From positions 5,890,001-5,954,000 of the forward strand of contig JBITNC010000001.1 of assembly GCA_050084985.1 (NCBI GenBank): 64,000 nucleotides of DNA, in the 5' to 3' direction. The DNA comes from Nageia nagi. Taxonomy: Eukaryota; Pinophyta. Made by a program: the position numbers and the translations under genes. Under the pieces are notes generated by a model that was not told where the DNA came from, did no database searches, and saw only the letters and a list, made by a program, of their open reading frames with translations. Within the stretch, counting starts at the first letter, position 1. Each line of letters starts with the position of its first letter. Below, in pieces: positions 56,701 to 64,000 of the stretch.

Positions 56701-57005
56701 CCAATTTCCTACAAAATTATTTTGCCACCAAGTTTTTTGAAAATGAATGATGTCTTTCATGTCAATATATTGAGAAAGTATGTTGCTAACCACTCTTATG
56801 TGTTGGATTTTATTGATTTACAAATGTCAAACCCTCAGGCTATTGAAGTTCTTCCTATTAGAATTCTAGCTTTTAGAACTAAGAAACTAAGAAATTGGGA
56901 GATTAATTAGTGTCTAGCAAAATGGGATAAGTATTCTAAATCATCTTCCACTTGGGAAGCTGAATCCACCATGCAAAGATAATTTCCCAATATTTTTACT
57001 TGATT
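56700..57005 (+). pseudogene. Gypsy-2 integrase C-terminus and chromodomain-like end
   Basis: The frame from 56722 reads MNDVFHVNILRKYVANHSYV, then PIRILAFRTKKLRNWEIN, stop. It continues LAKWDKYSKSSSTWEAESTM and FPNIFT up to a stop near 57000. W-x-x-Y...TWE-x-E is the pattern of the chromodomain-like tail that directs some gypsy elements to particular chromatin. Only its second half is clear. Confidence 0.75.
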
Positions 57006-57075
57006 ATGTGAAACATTATCAAAACTTTATGATTATATTGTGATTGTATTTTAGACATAAGGGATTGTGTTCCTT

Positions 57076-57090
57076 TTAAGGGGGGTAGTA
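57076..57090 (+). other. Polypurine tract of gypsy-2
   Basis: TTAAGGGGGGTAGTA directly before the TGTAATGACC start of the LTR. Confidence 0.8.
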
Positions 57091-57472
57091 TGTAATGACC
57101 CACCCAATTGCACTATTAAGACTCATGTACCATAAAGGTCTTAATGGGATTAAATTCAAACTAAACCATGTGATGATGAGTTTTAAATAGTGATATGCAT
57201 TATTTGTATCAGTTTGATGTAGGCTTTGAGATGTTTTGACATAGGTCATAGGTTAAACCGAGATGGAAAGTGTGGAAAATATCCAAGGAACCAAGAGTGA
57301 ACTGGTGATAAGAATGGAAGGGTAAGAGTAAGAAAATGATTAGCATTGGTTTGCTAACAAACCCTAATGAACATCGTAAATCATGTAGTTGCATGGTAGA
57401 ATAATTAGTCATGAATGTTGATTTTCATGATGAATGTGTGTTTGTGAATGTGTATGGATTAACAATTATCCT
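57091..57472 (+). repeat. 3' LTR of gypsy-2, interrupted
   Basis: Direct repeat of 44560-44941. Starts TGTAATGACCCACCC after the polypurine tract. The match to the other copy stops at 57472, where the TGTAGACACC start of gypsy-3 follows, so the remainder lies beyond the window. Confidence 0.85.
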
Positions 57473-57669
57473 TGTAGACACCTAAAAATGTCCCCTTCTT
57501 AACTAGTAAACATTAAAATAATCATAACTCTTCGCGACAATATAAAATAAGTCTAAAAACCCTATTATTGGATAGCTCCCGTTGAGTACATGCAAAATGG
57601 GTGGTCACATGACTCTTTTTAGGTAAAATTGGCTATTTTGCGGTCATCTTAATATTATTACAAATATTG

Positions 57670-57760
57670 TTAACCAGTCGTCAGTGACCTAAGATAGTCG
57701 TCGGCATTTTGATCCAGTCGTCGGCGTCCGTCTTCCAATCACCGATGACTCTATAATAGC
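57670..57760. repeat. Minisatellite patch 1 in gypsy-3 LTR (GTCGTCGGCG words)
   Basis: Three CAGTCGTC(A/G)G(T/C)G words or variants with a spacing near 20-35 bp, plus CACCGATGACTC. Rich in CpG, unlike almost everything around it. Confidence 0.7.
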
Positions 57761-57897
57761 CGAACAAGAAGCCAAAATAGCGAGAGAAAGTTGAACCATT
57801 TCAACTTTCCAAGATGATGTGGATAGAGGGGGTCAGTTATGACCTATGGTGGCTTTTCACTTCCTCTTACCAGCCTTTGAACATCTCACCCAAAATC

Positions 57898-57905
57898 TAT
57901 AAATA
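57898..57905 (+). promoter_or_regulatory. TATA box in gypsy-3 LTR
   Basis: AATCTATAAATACAAGC, about 425 bp from the LTR start, on the coding strand of the element. The GC content falls right after it. Confidence 0.7.
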
Positions 57906-58475
57906 CAAGCTAATACAAAGCAAATTAGAGAGAATCTTGACCCATTTTGAAGTAGGGTAATGCTGGCAAAATCTTGTGAGCTCATACCTTTTATTGTTTT
58001 ATGCTAGTTTCAATTCAATTCATGTCATACATAGATGCTTTGATGTTATTGTCTTTTGCATGTGTGTAGGATTTATAGGTTGTTCATATTAAAGAGAGAA
58101 GCAAGCAAATCAAAACAATGGAGATCTAATACTCTTATTTTGGCAAATGGCATTTGTAAAAGTCCCTTTCAAGGGCAAATTATAGTTTGAGCTGAAAATC
58201 AATATCATTTTACAATTACAACATGTTTATCTATTTTACATAATTTGAGGTTCAGTGAAGATTTAAGAATAATTTGTATTTTATGTTATTCTACATTCCA
58301 GCTCTATTTTCATTGTAACATTCTGGCACTAGAAGGAGGGCCCTTCCATTATTGATAGGGAGGTTTTGTGTTTATAATGATTTTACCTTTCTGTTATCTA
58401 GTTGATGTGAATTTCTTCACATACTAACTTCAAATTTTGCATTCTGTGCATTTTAGGAAATCTGTTGCAGAAATG

Positions 58476-58627
58476 CCAGCGACTGTAATCGGACGTCGGT
58501 GACTCAAGCGGAATGCTAGTGATTTACAGATTAATCCATACTAAACACCAGCAACTAGAATCAAATGCTGGCAACTCAGAATAAATGCCAGTGACCTCTG
58601 TCTAAACATCGGTGACTCATACTCCAG
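58476..58627. repeat. Minisatellite patch 2 in gypsy-3 LTR, about 20 bp unit
   Basis: Seven diverged units of about 20-21 bp with the core (C/T)(A/G)G(C/T)GACT and a linker ending in AAATGC: for example CCAGCGACTG, TCGGTGACTC, CAGCAACTAG, TGGCAACTCAG, CAGTGACCTC, CGGTGACTC. Patch 1 has the same core. Confidence 0.75.
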
Positions 58628-58849
58628 GTCATTTTGTCTCTTTTTGTTATTTCTGAAAAATTAAAATAAAATGCATAATATATTATTAAAATGGAAGGAT
58701 ATTTTTGAATGTGAATCCTTTGCCTAGAATGCATATAAGAATGGGTAGAAAAGATTAAATGCATATTTTTTATTAATTTATTTTATGTAAAATTTCATGT
58801 TTTGGGTGAAGGGTACGTACACATTAATACTTTTTATCTTATTTACTTA

Positions 58850-59425
58850 TGCTCTCCCTTTGCGCTTCGTGCGATCTAAGGTGACCAGAATAGACTTGAT
58901 AAGAAGGAGTAATTAATTCTTCTTTTCCTTCACATTCACATTATCATTAATTTGGTTAATTTACTTACACATAATACTTCCACAATTGGAAGGAGTAAAT
59001 GAATCACATTTAATTTGGAATGAACTTAAGGAAATAAATCAGGTTTTTGGTAGCGTAAATCATATTAAAAGGTTAATGAATTGGAGGGATTCGAATACAC
59101 TAAGTACTTTCACTTAACAAAGTATGCTCTCACTTTTGCGCTTCAAGCAATCCTAAGTGATCAGAAATAAGTTAAGTGAAAGAGGTAAAATTTATTTACA
59201 TATTATTTGGAAATATACTTCACATTAACACTCTTAAAGAGGTCTGCCCTTACCACTCCATTGGAGGTCGAAGGGATGTGACTCTTGGAGGAGTATTTGA
59301 ACCTCATTTAATTAATTTATCTACACTTAATGGCTTTTTACTAAGTCTGCTCTTACCACTCCATTGGAGGTCGAAGAGATATGTGACTAGTAAGAAGAGG
59401 AAATTTATCACATATAAAAATTCCA
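58850..59425. repeat. Direct sub-repeats in gypsy-3 LTR
   Basis: TATGCTCTC(C/A)CTTT and TGCGCTTC recur at about 58849 and 59125. CTTACCACTCCATTGGAGGT with CGAAG recurs at 59248 and 59350, about 100 bp apart. TGGAAGGAGT(A/T)AATGAA recurs at 58987 and 59430. All follow the same order, so these are decayed tandem units. Confidence 0.75.
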
Positions 59426-59744
59426 CAGCTGGAAGGAGTTAATGAACATCATTAAGAGGTTGGATAAAGAATTGCATTATAATTAAAAGGAACAATGGGG
59501 TTTATTAAGGTCAAGATTCATTTAAAATAAACTTTGATTGCATCACATTAAAATAAGATAAATAAATGGACATGAATGTTTGGGAGGGTAGTATGCATAA
59601 ATGTACTTTACTTGTTTAAATGCATTTCATAAGGCATTAAAGGAATAATTTAACATTAACGAGTTGGATGTCACTACCAATCATTAATTCTTACTTCTTT
59701 GTAACCACCGACATAACACACTTGAAGCCATAGAGCAAGTTACA

Positions 59745-59762
59745 CTTGGAGGTGATGACCAA
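59745..59762 (+). other. Possible PBS of gypsy-3
   Basis: CTTGGAGGTGATGACC follows ...AGTTACA. It has the needed TGG and the right place, but I could not match it to a particular tRNA. Confidence 0.3.
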
Positions 59763-60104
59763 GGTAACTTTCCTTTAGGTAGGAGTCAAAAAAGGAGACT
59801 CATCTAGAACCAAGCTAAAAGCCATAGAAACTTGTAAACATTACTTAGAATTACCCAACCTACCTTGTTTAACACTTGACTAGTCAAAACAAACTAGGAA
59901 AATAAAAAAGATTAAAAGTGAACAACTCATATCGTCCATTTAACTCAGACATTAAAAATATGTGAAAAAGTTAAAAAAGATAATCACATCGTTAAAAGTA
60001 GGTTTGCATATAGGTTGTTTGTGCATTAAATCATTTTCTCGAAAACATAATATAAAAGATAAAATAGAGTTTCTTTTTACGATGCTTGTTTATAATATCT
60101 AAAA
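59763..60104 (+). other. Leader of gypsy-3
   Basis: No gene. Non-coding stretch between the supposed PBS and the first ATG of the gag frame. Confidence 0.5.
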
Positions 60105-60785
60105 ATGGTTCAAACTAGAAGTATGACCGCTAAGAAAATGCGAGAATACCCATGTGAAATACAAGAAATAGATTCAGACAATATGGATCTGATAGAGTCT
60201 TCGGTTAGGAGGCCACCTCCTTTAGATGAATCAGATCCACGGGTAGTTCGTTATGAAAGTAAAGATTGGGATTGGGGTTATGATCAATCTAGATTGCAAA
60301 GACAAAGTATAGAAAACCCTATTACCAAGACTAGAATGCAAGTGTTAGATGAAGAGTTCATTGAAATTTGTCATCGCCTAGCTAATTATAGGAATATTCC
60401 TAAGACGTCTTCTAGTTTACCGGGAGATGTCAAAAAACTAAATCATAGACGTGATAACTTAGAAATAGATGAGGATAAATCTTGGGCCGAAACCATAGCG
60501 GTACCAGAGACTAAGCCATATAAAGTTAAATATGAAAGAGTCATTCGTCTATTATCAGATGGTCGAAAGGTTAGTTCTTTAATCCGAAAAGAGGGATCTT
60601 CTTTTTCTCATAAATCTCTCGAATTAGGAAAAAATGAAGTATCAATACCTACGAGTAATTTATCCCAAAGAGCTCCTTCAATGAAGCAAACAGAGAAATC
60701 TTATTCTTCAAAGGGAGGATTACATAGAAGGACATCTAAGTACAAAATAGAAGAGATACCTTCTTATGAAGAACTAGAAGAATGA
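60105..60785 (+). pseudogene. Gypsy-3 ORF1 / gag N-terminal region
   Basis: 226 codons from MVQTRSMTAKKMREYPCEIQ. Charged, with a Ser/Lys-rich second half (SSKGGLHRRTSKYKIEEIPS) and EIPSYEELEE at the end. No known domain. Two adjacent TGA codons (60783-60788) stop it, but the same frame goes on through LCKTKAGQKF into the coiled-coil piece, so it was either one long protein or ORF1 plus gag. The ATG at 60105 is the first in frame after the leader. Gypsy elements of the Ogre group have an extra ORF before gag, which would fit. Confidence 0.65.
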
Positions 60786-60818
60786 TGATTATGTAAAACG
60801 AAAGCCGGTCAAAAATTC

Positions 60819-61463
60819 ATGAAAATATATGCTGATGATATTAAAAAGGCCGCAGAGATGCAATATCTTCTAAAGGAAGTTGACGAATTCATTAAAATTC
60901 AAGAAATAAAAAATAAATTAAAAGAAATAGAAGATAAACTTCTTAGAGATAAAAGGAAATTCATAGAACAAGAACAAGCAAACAAAGAAAGAAATGAGTT
61001 CCTGGAACAAGAAAAGAAAAGACTTCATAAAGAATATGAGATTCAACTTTGTTTACAGGAATTACAACTTAAAGAATTAGAGAATGAGAAAATAAAAAGG
61101 GAACAATATCTATGTATGGAGAAAGAAAAACAAAGATAGTGGGAGGAATATCAAAAAATAAAAAACTTGAAACCTGAAACTCCTGAAGGAAGTCAAATAC
61201 AAAGATATCGAGATCCTTACTTAGACAAACAAGAAGCAATGGATAAAGACATAGCCATTTTATTACAAAAGGAAATGAAAAAAGAACTAGAACTGCAAAA
61301 ATCATATGATAAATAAAAGCAAGATTCTATTAAAAGTTGGATTGAACAAACCCAAAATCAAACTAGACAACCTGATTACAAAGGAAAAGATCTATATGGA
61401 AAAGGTATATCCCAAAAACCTCCTAAAATTCCTACTTCGAGACGTCATTCCCCTCTTAAAATA
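60819..61463 (+). pseudogene. Gypsy-3 coiled-coil region
   Basis: In the same frame as 60105. The first 107 residues are a strong Glu/Lys/Gln-rich coiled coil (EIKNKLKEIEDKLLRDKRKF, EFLEQEKKRLHKEYEIQLCL). Stops at 61137 (TAG) and 61314 (TAA), then SIKSWIEQTQNQTRQPDYKG and a Pro/Ser-rich linker with KILPPPPSEFPSD into the capsid domain. The coiled coil probably serves multimerisation. Confidence 0.65.
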
Positions 61464-62417
61464 TTGCCCCCGCCACCGTCAGAGTTTCCTTCTGACCATG
61501 AGTCTTACACTTCAAGATCAATTTCGGAAAAGGATCCGAATACTCGAAGATATCATAGACACACTCAAGGTCGTAGAATCGATAAAGAATTAGAAGACTT
61601 TATGAAGGATTTTATAAATCGAGAAATGAATGTTCAAGGACTTCAAAAGTTAAATTATAAAAATATTTGTAATGAACCTATTCATCCAAGTGTTCCAAAA
61701 AAGAAACTACCATATAGGTTTGAATTTCCTAAAATAGAGTCATTTAAAGGAAGAGAAGACCCCAAAGAACATTTGAGAAAATTTACATTTTCTAGTTATC
61801 AGATAGCCAATGATGACTCATTAATGTTACATATATTTCCTATGACACTCGCAGGCCAAGCTTTGGATTGGTATAATAGTTTGCCTATGCATAGTTTATA
61901 TACGTTCGAAAAATTGGCTAATCAATTTCTAGAACACTTTAGGATCAATATTAAAGAAAGATATTCAATTACTGATCTTACAAGATTACAACAATTTCCT
62001 GATGAAACTATACAAGATTACATCTCAAGATGGTGGGCTATACTCACTAGTATGCCTTATACAATACCACAAGAGGAATTGGTTAAATTATTTAGTCAAA
62101 GTTGTTTAAGACCAATAGCCAGTGTTCTCCAAATTCAACAACATAAAACTTTTGAAGAAGCTATTGCTCAGGTAGTAGTCATAGAAAGAGTTAAAATTCA
62201 ATATGGAGAACTAAAACTTAAGAAAAAAGAATACAAAAAGGGTAATCAATACAAAAATAGTACTAAACAACCAAAAAATAATCAAATAGCTATGACAGAG
62301 GATTCTGGTCAAGCTTCAAAAATCGAAGAAAATGTTGAACCTAAGCCTAAAAGAAATTTTACCCCATTATCAGAACCATTAGCCAAAACACTTAAAAATT
62401 ATGTGATAATAGTATGA
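61464..62417 (+). pseudogene. Gypsy-3 gag capsid domain
   Basis: 317 codons in the frame of 60105. Residues near 88-105 (FEFPKIESFKGREDPKEHLR) start the retrotransposon gag domain. TLAGQALDWYNSLPMHSLYT, FEKLANQFLEHF, then FPDETIQDYISRWW complete it. It packages element RNA in particles. The C-terminal 60 residues are Lys/Gln-rich. It ends at TGA 62415-62417, overlapping the next frame by ATGA, which looks like a one-base deletion or shift before the zinc knuckle. Confidence 0.8.
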
Positions 62418-62788
62418 TTAAATTACCTGATATAAAACCTGAAAATCCTAATGCTAAGGGAAGCAAATGGTATAAGGAGAATGAATTTTGCGCTTATCAT
62501 AGGCAAAAAGGACATAATACAAATAGATGTCAAACTCTACAACATAAAATTCAAGACTTGATAGATAGTCGAAAAATAAATGTGGATAATCCTGTTGTGC
62601 CTTCGAATCAAAATTTAGGGATATATCAAAACCCCTTACCCTCACATCAGGCTAACAATGTGGCAATTATCCCAAACCAAATGAACTATACATGGAATAA
62701 TAAGGATATACCATTTATAGGGACTATAGATGATTCAATACATATGATTGGTATAGCTACAATAGCACAACAATATCAGAATAAATAG
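62414..62788 (+). pseudogene. Gypsy-3 nucleocapsid zinc knuckle
   Basis: The frame shifts from that of the capsid domain. FCAYHRQKGHNTNRCQTLQH carries C-x2-H-x4-H-x4-C, a variant zinc knuckle of plant gypsy gag. It is followed by KIQDLIDSRKINVDNPVVPS and a Pro/Asn-rich linker. It ends with TAG, after which the same frame continues with three or four stops to the protease frame at 62900. Confidence 0.7.
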
Positions 62789-62899
62789 GATAATCCATGA
62801 AAAAATCAATCAATATCAAACCTAATTAATATACAACCTATACCTCCCCCACAACAACCTAAAGTTTCGATAAAAGGTGCTCTTCAATGATAATTAAAA

Positions 62900-64000
62900 A
62901 TGTCTCCAGTTAAGATGACCTTATTTGAATTATTACAACAGTCTGAGAGTTATAGGGAGGCTATGAATCAAATTCTACAAGAAATTCAAGTGGATATTAG
63001 TAACCCCGATAATTTTATTTCAATAGTTGAAAGTTTGAAGATATCTCAACAACCTAGTATCACCTTCTATGAACAAGAAAAATTAAATAACGATGGACCA
63101 GGAGGACTTGATCCACCTTTACATATAATGGGTAAAGTAGATGGGAAATTATTTAAAAGAATTTTAATAGATGAAGGTTCAGCTATAAATATAATTTCAG
63201 ATGCTACATACAAAAATTTGAATTTATCAGATTCACTTATTTTAGCTCCTTTACAGATTAGGGCGTTTAATGATGTAGTGTGTTCAACTTTGGGATCAAT
63301 AGTGATGCCGATTACAGTAGGGGCTAAAACTGTTCAAACTTTATTACATATAATTGAAGGAAATATTATACAATACAACATTCTTTTAGGACATCCATGG
63401 ATTAGAGAAATGCAATGTGTTCCATCAACTTATCATGGATGTTTAAAATACATCTACAAAGATAAAGTTCATTGTGTGTTTAAAGATCCAGATCCTTATT
63501 CACATTGTAATTTAATTTTTGATCCAAATAAAGTGACCTTACCGTCCCCTAACTTATCAACCATATTAATGAATAAAAATGTGAATCAATATGAAGTCAT
63601 AAAAGGAAAAAGTGATATAGTTATACAAGATAAAGATACTTGGGAAAAAGTTGCTAAAACTTTAGACAAAAAATATGGAGCTTCTTCATCAAAACAAGTA
63701 AATACTACATCTAATAATGACTCATCCAATGTATATCTAGTAAAAGTTAAATTAAGGGATTTAGGGATGGGAGAATATGACGTAGATGATGTGGTATTTA
63801 ATATACCTTCGTCACAAGAAATGGGAATATTATCTGAATCACCTAGGGTAATTGGACAAATAGTACCATTAGGAGAGGTACCTAATCAAACAATGTTTGT
63901 CTATGTGGGGATAGTAGATCTTGTGTCAAAAATACCCAATCAAACATATGAAGGAAGTTTCAATAATGATATGAAATATTTATCGCCATGTTCAAGAACA
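62900..64000 (+). CDS. Gypsy-3 protease region, open to the window edge
   Basis: 367 codons without a stop, from MSPVKMTLFELLQQSESYRE to the last base. D91 lies in ILIDEGSAINIISDATYKNL, the aspartic protease active site, although the usual residue between Asp and Gly is a small one. IQYNILLGHPWIREM at 158-171 is the conserved second part, and VPSTYHGCLKY follows it. After about residue 185 comes a linker with no clear domain. Same frame as 62414-62788. The start codon chosen is the first after the last stop; the true protein was probably made as part of a gag-pro-pol polyprotein. RT must lie to the right. Confidence 0.8.
   Translation, partial: MSPVKMTLFELLQQSESYREAMNQILQEIQVDISNPDNFISIVESLKISQQPSITFYEQEKLNNDGPGGLDPPLHIMGKVDGKLFKRILIDEGSAINIISDATYKNLNLSDSLILAPLQIRAFNDVVCSTLGSIVMPITVGAKTVQTLLHIIEGNIIQYNILLGHPWIREMQCVPSTYHGCLKYIYKDKVHCVFKDPDPYSHCNLIFDPNKVTLPSPNLSTILMNKNVNQYEVIKGKSDIVIQDKDTWEKVAKTLDKKYGASSSKQVNTTSNNDSSNVYLVKVKLRDLGMGEYDVDDVVFNIPSSQEMGILSESPRVIGQIVPLGEVPNQTMFVYVGIVDLVSKIPNQTYEGSFNNDMKYLSPCSRT

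Larger units (their letters stand above)
52525..57472 (+). mobile_element. Gypsy-2: Ty3/gypsy element with C-terminal chromodomain-like region
   Basis: Plus-strand order gag, protease, RT, RNase H, integrase, chromodomain-like end, polypurine tract, 3' LTR. Integrase after RT is the gypsy order. No 5' LTR is found next to the gag; a family LTR lies at 44560, but copia-2 ends in between. The catalytic residues of protease and RT are lost, integrase has a deletion and many stops are present. The 3' LTR is interrupted at 57472 by gypsy-3. Confidence 0.85.
57473..59744 (+). repeat. 5' LTR of gypsy-3
   Basis: Starts TGTAGACACCTAAAAATGTC at the point where the gypsy-2 LTR is broken. The end is placed at GAGCAAGTTACA, before a possible PBS, giving 2.27 kb. 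It has a TATA box, two minisatellite-like patches rich in GTGACT words and several 60-80 bp direct sub-repeats. The partner LTR is outside the window, so the right limit is inferred. Confidence 0.7.
57473..64000 (+). mobile_element. Gypsy-3: Tat/Ogre-like gypsy element, 5' part
   Basis: A long LTR (57473-59744) is followed by an ORF1/gag region and a protease frame that runs off the window. The gag region keeps a single reading frame for 2.3 kb with three stop sites, so it is the youngest element here. The length of the LTR, the long N-terminal part before the capsid domain and the protease type suggest the Tat/Ogre group, but RT and integrase are not in view. Confidence 0.8.

Overview
The window looks like intergenic DNA from a very large, AT-rich land-plant genome. 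A gymnosperm such as a conifer is my best guess. The evidence is nested Ty1/copia and Ty3/gypsy LTR retrotransposons, a plant-type LINE, long LTRs of 1.6-2.4 kb, plant PLS/E+ type pentatricopeptide (PPR) fragments, many AT microsatellites and no compact gene structure. I see no intact host gene, no rRNA or tRNA gene, no CRISPR array and no bacterial operon. Almost every recognisable coding stretch is broken by stops and frameshifts, many of them where a Gln or Trp codon would be expected.

Layout. (1) 1-6441: minus-strand copia element (copia-1), cut by the left edge, with RT, integrase, protease and gag, a 3.1 kb untranslated leader, a PBS and a 501 bp 5' LTR at 5941-6441. (2) 6442-27718: a large composite flanked by two copies of a ~2.3 kb LTR-like repeat (R; 6442-8770 and 25342-27718). 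Inside it lie a decayed minus-strand gypsy element (gypsy-1, about 10050-17600), which has an extra RNase H-like domain upstream of RT, and a minus-strand non-autonomous LTR element with 1.6 kb repeats (18706-23692). (3) 27719-50799: a minus-strand copia-like element (copia-2). Its 3' LTR is cut at 27718 by the R composite and its full 5' LTR is at 50022-50799. Between its ends lie pieces of an unfamiliar acidic/Cys-rich ORF, a 6.9 kb LINE bounded by a 9 bp target-site duplication (30404-37304), three tandem-repeat arrays, a scrambled PPR pseudogene cluster (39270-43140, remnant 45570-46570) and a stray gypsy LTR (44560-45230). (4) 51332-52524: a 1.2 kb near-perfect inverted repeat with arms of about 575-600 bp. 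(5) 52525-57472: plus-strand chromodomain-type gypsy element (gypsy-2), heavily decayed. (6) 57473-64000: plus-strand Tat/Ogre-like gypsy element (gypsy-3) inserted in the 3' LTR of gypsy-2. It is the best preserved element and runs off the right edge with an open protease frame.

Order of events, inferred from which unit interrupts which: copia-2 was hit by the LINE, by a gypsy LTR and by the R composite; R was hit by copia-1; gypsy-2 was hit by gypsy-3. The most unusual observations are the long inverted repeat, the unknown ORF lying inside the LINE's target-site duplication and downstream of its RT gene, the dual-RNase-H order in gypsy-1, the repetitive acidic ORF of copia-2, and the PPR array with an E+ module joined to a new PPR start through a TA microsatellite. 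Boundaries of decayed domains are approximate, because they come from reading translations by eye.
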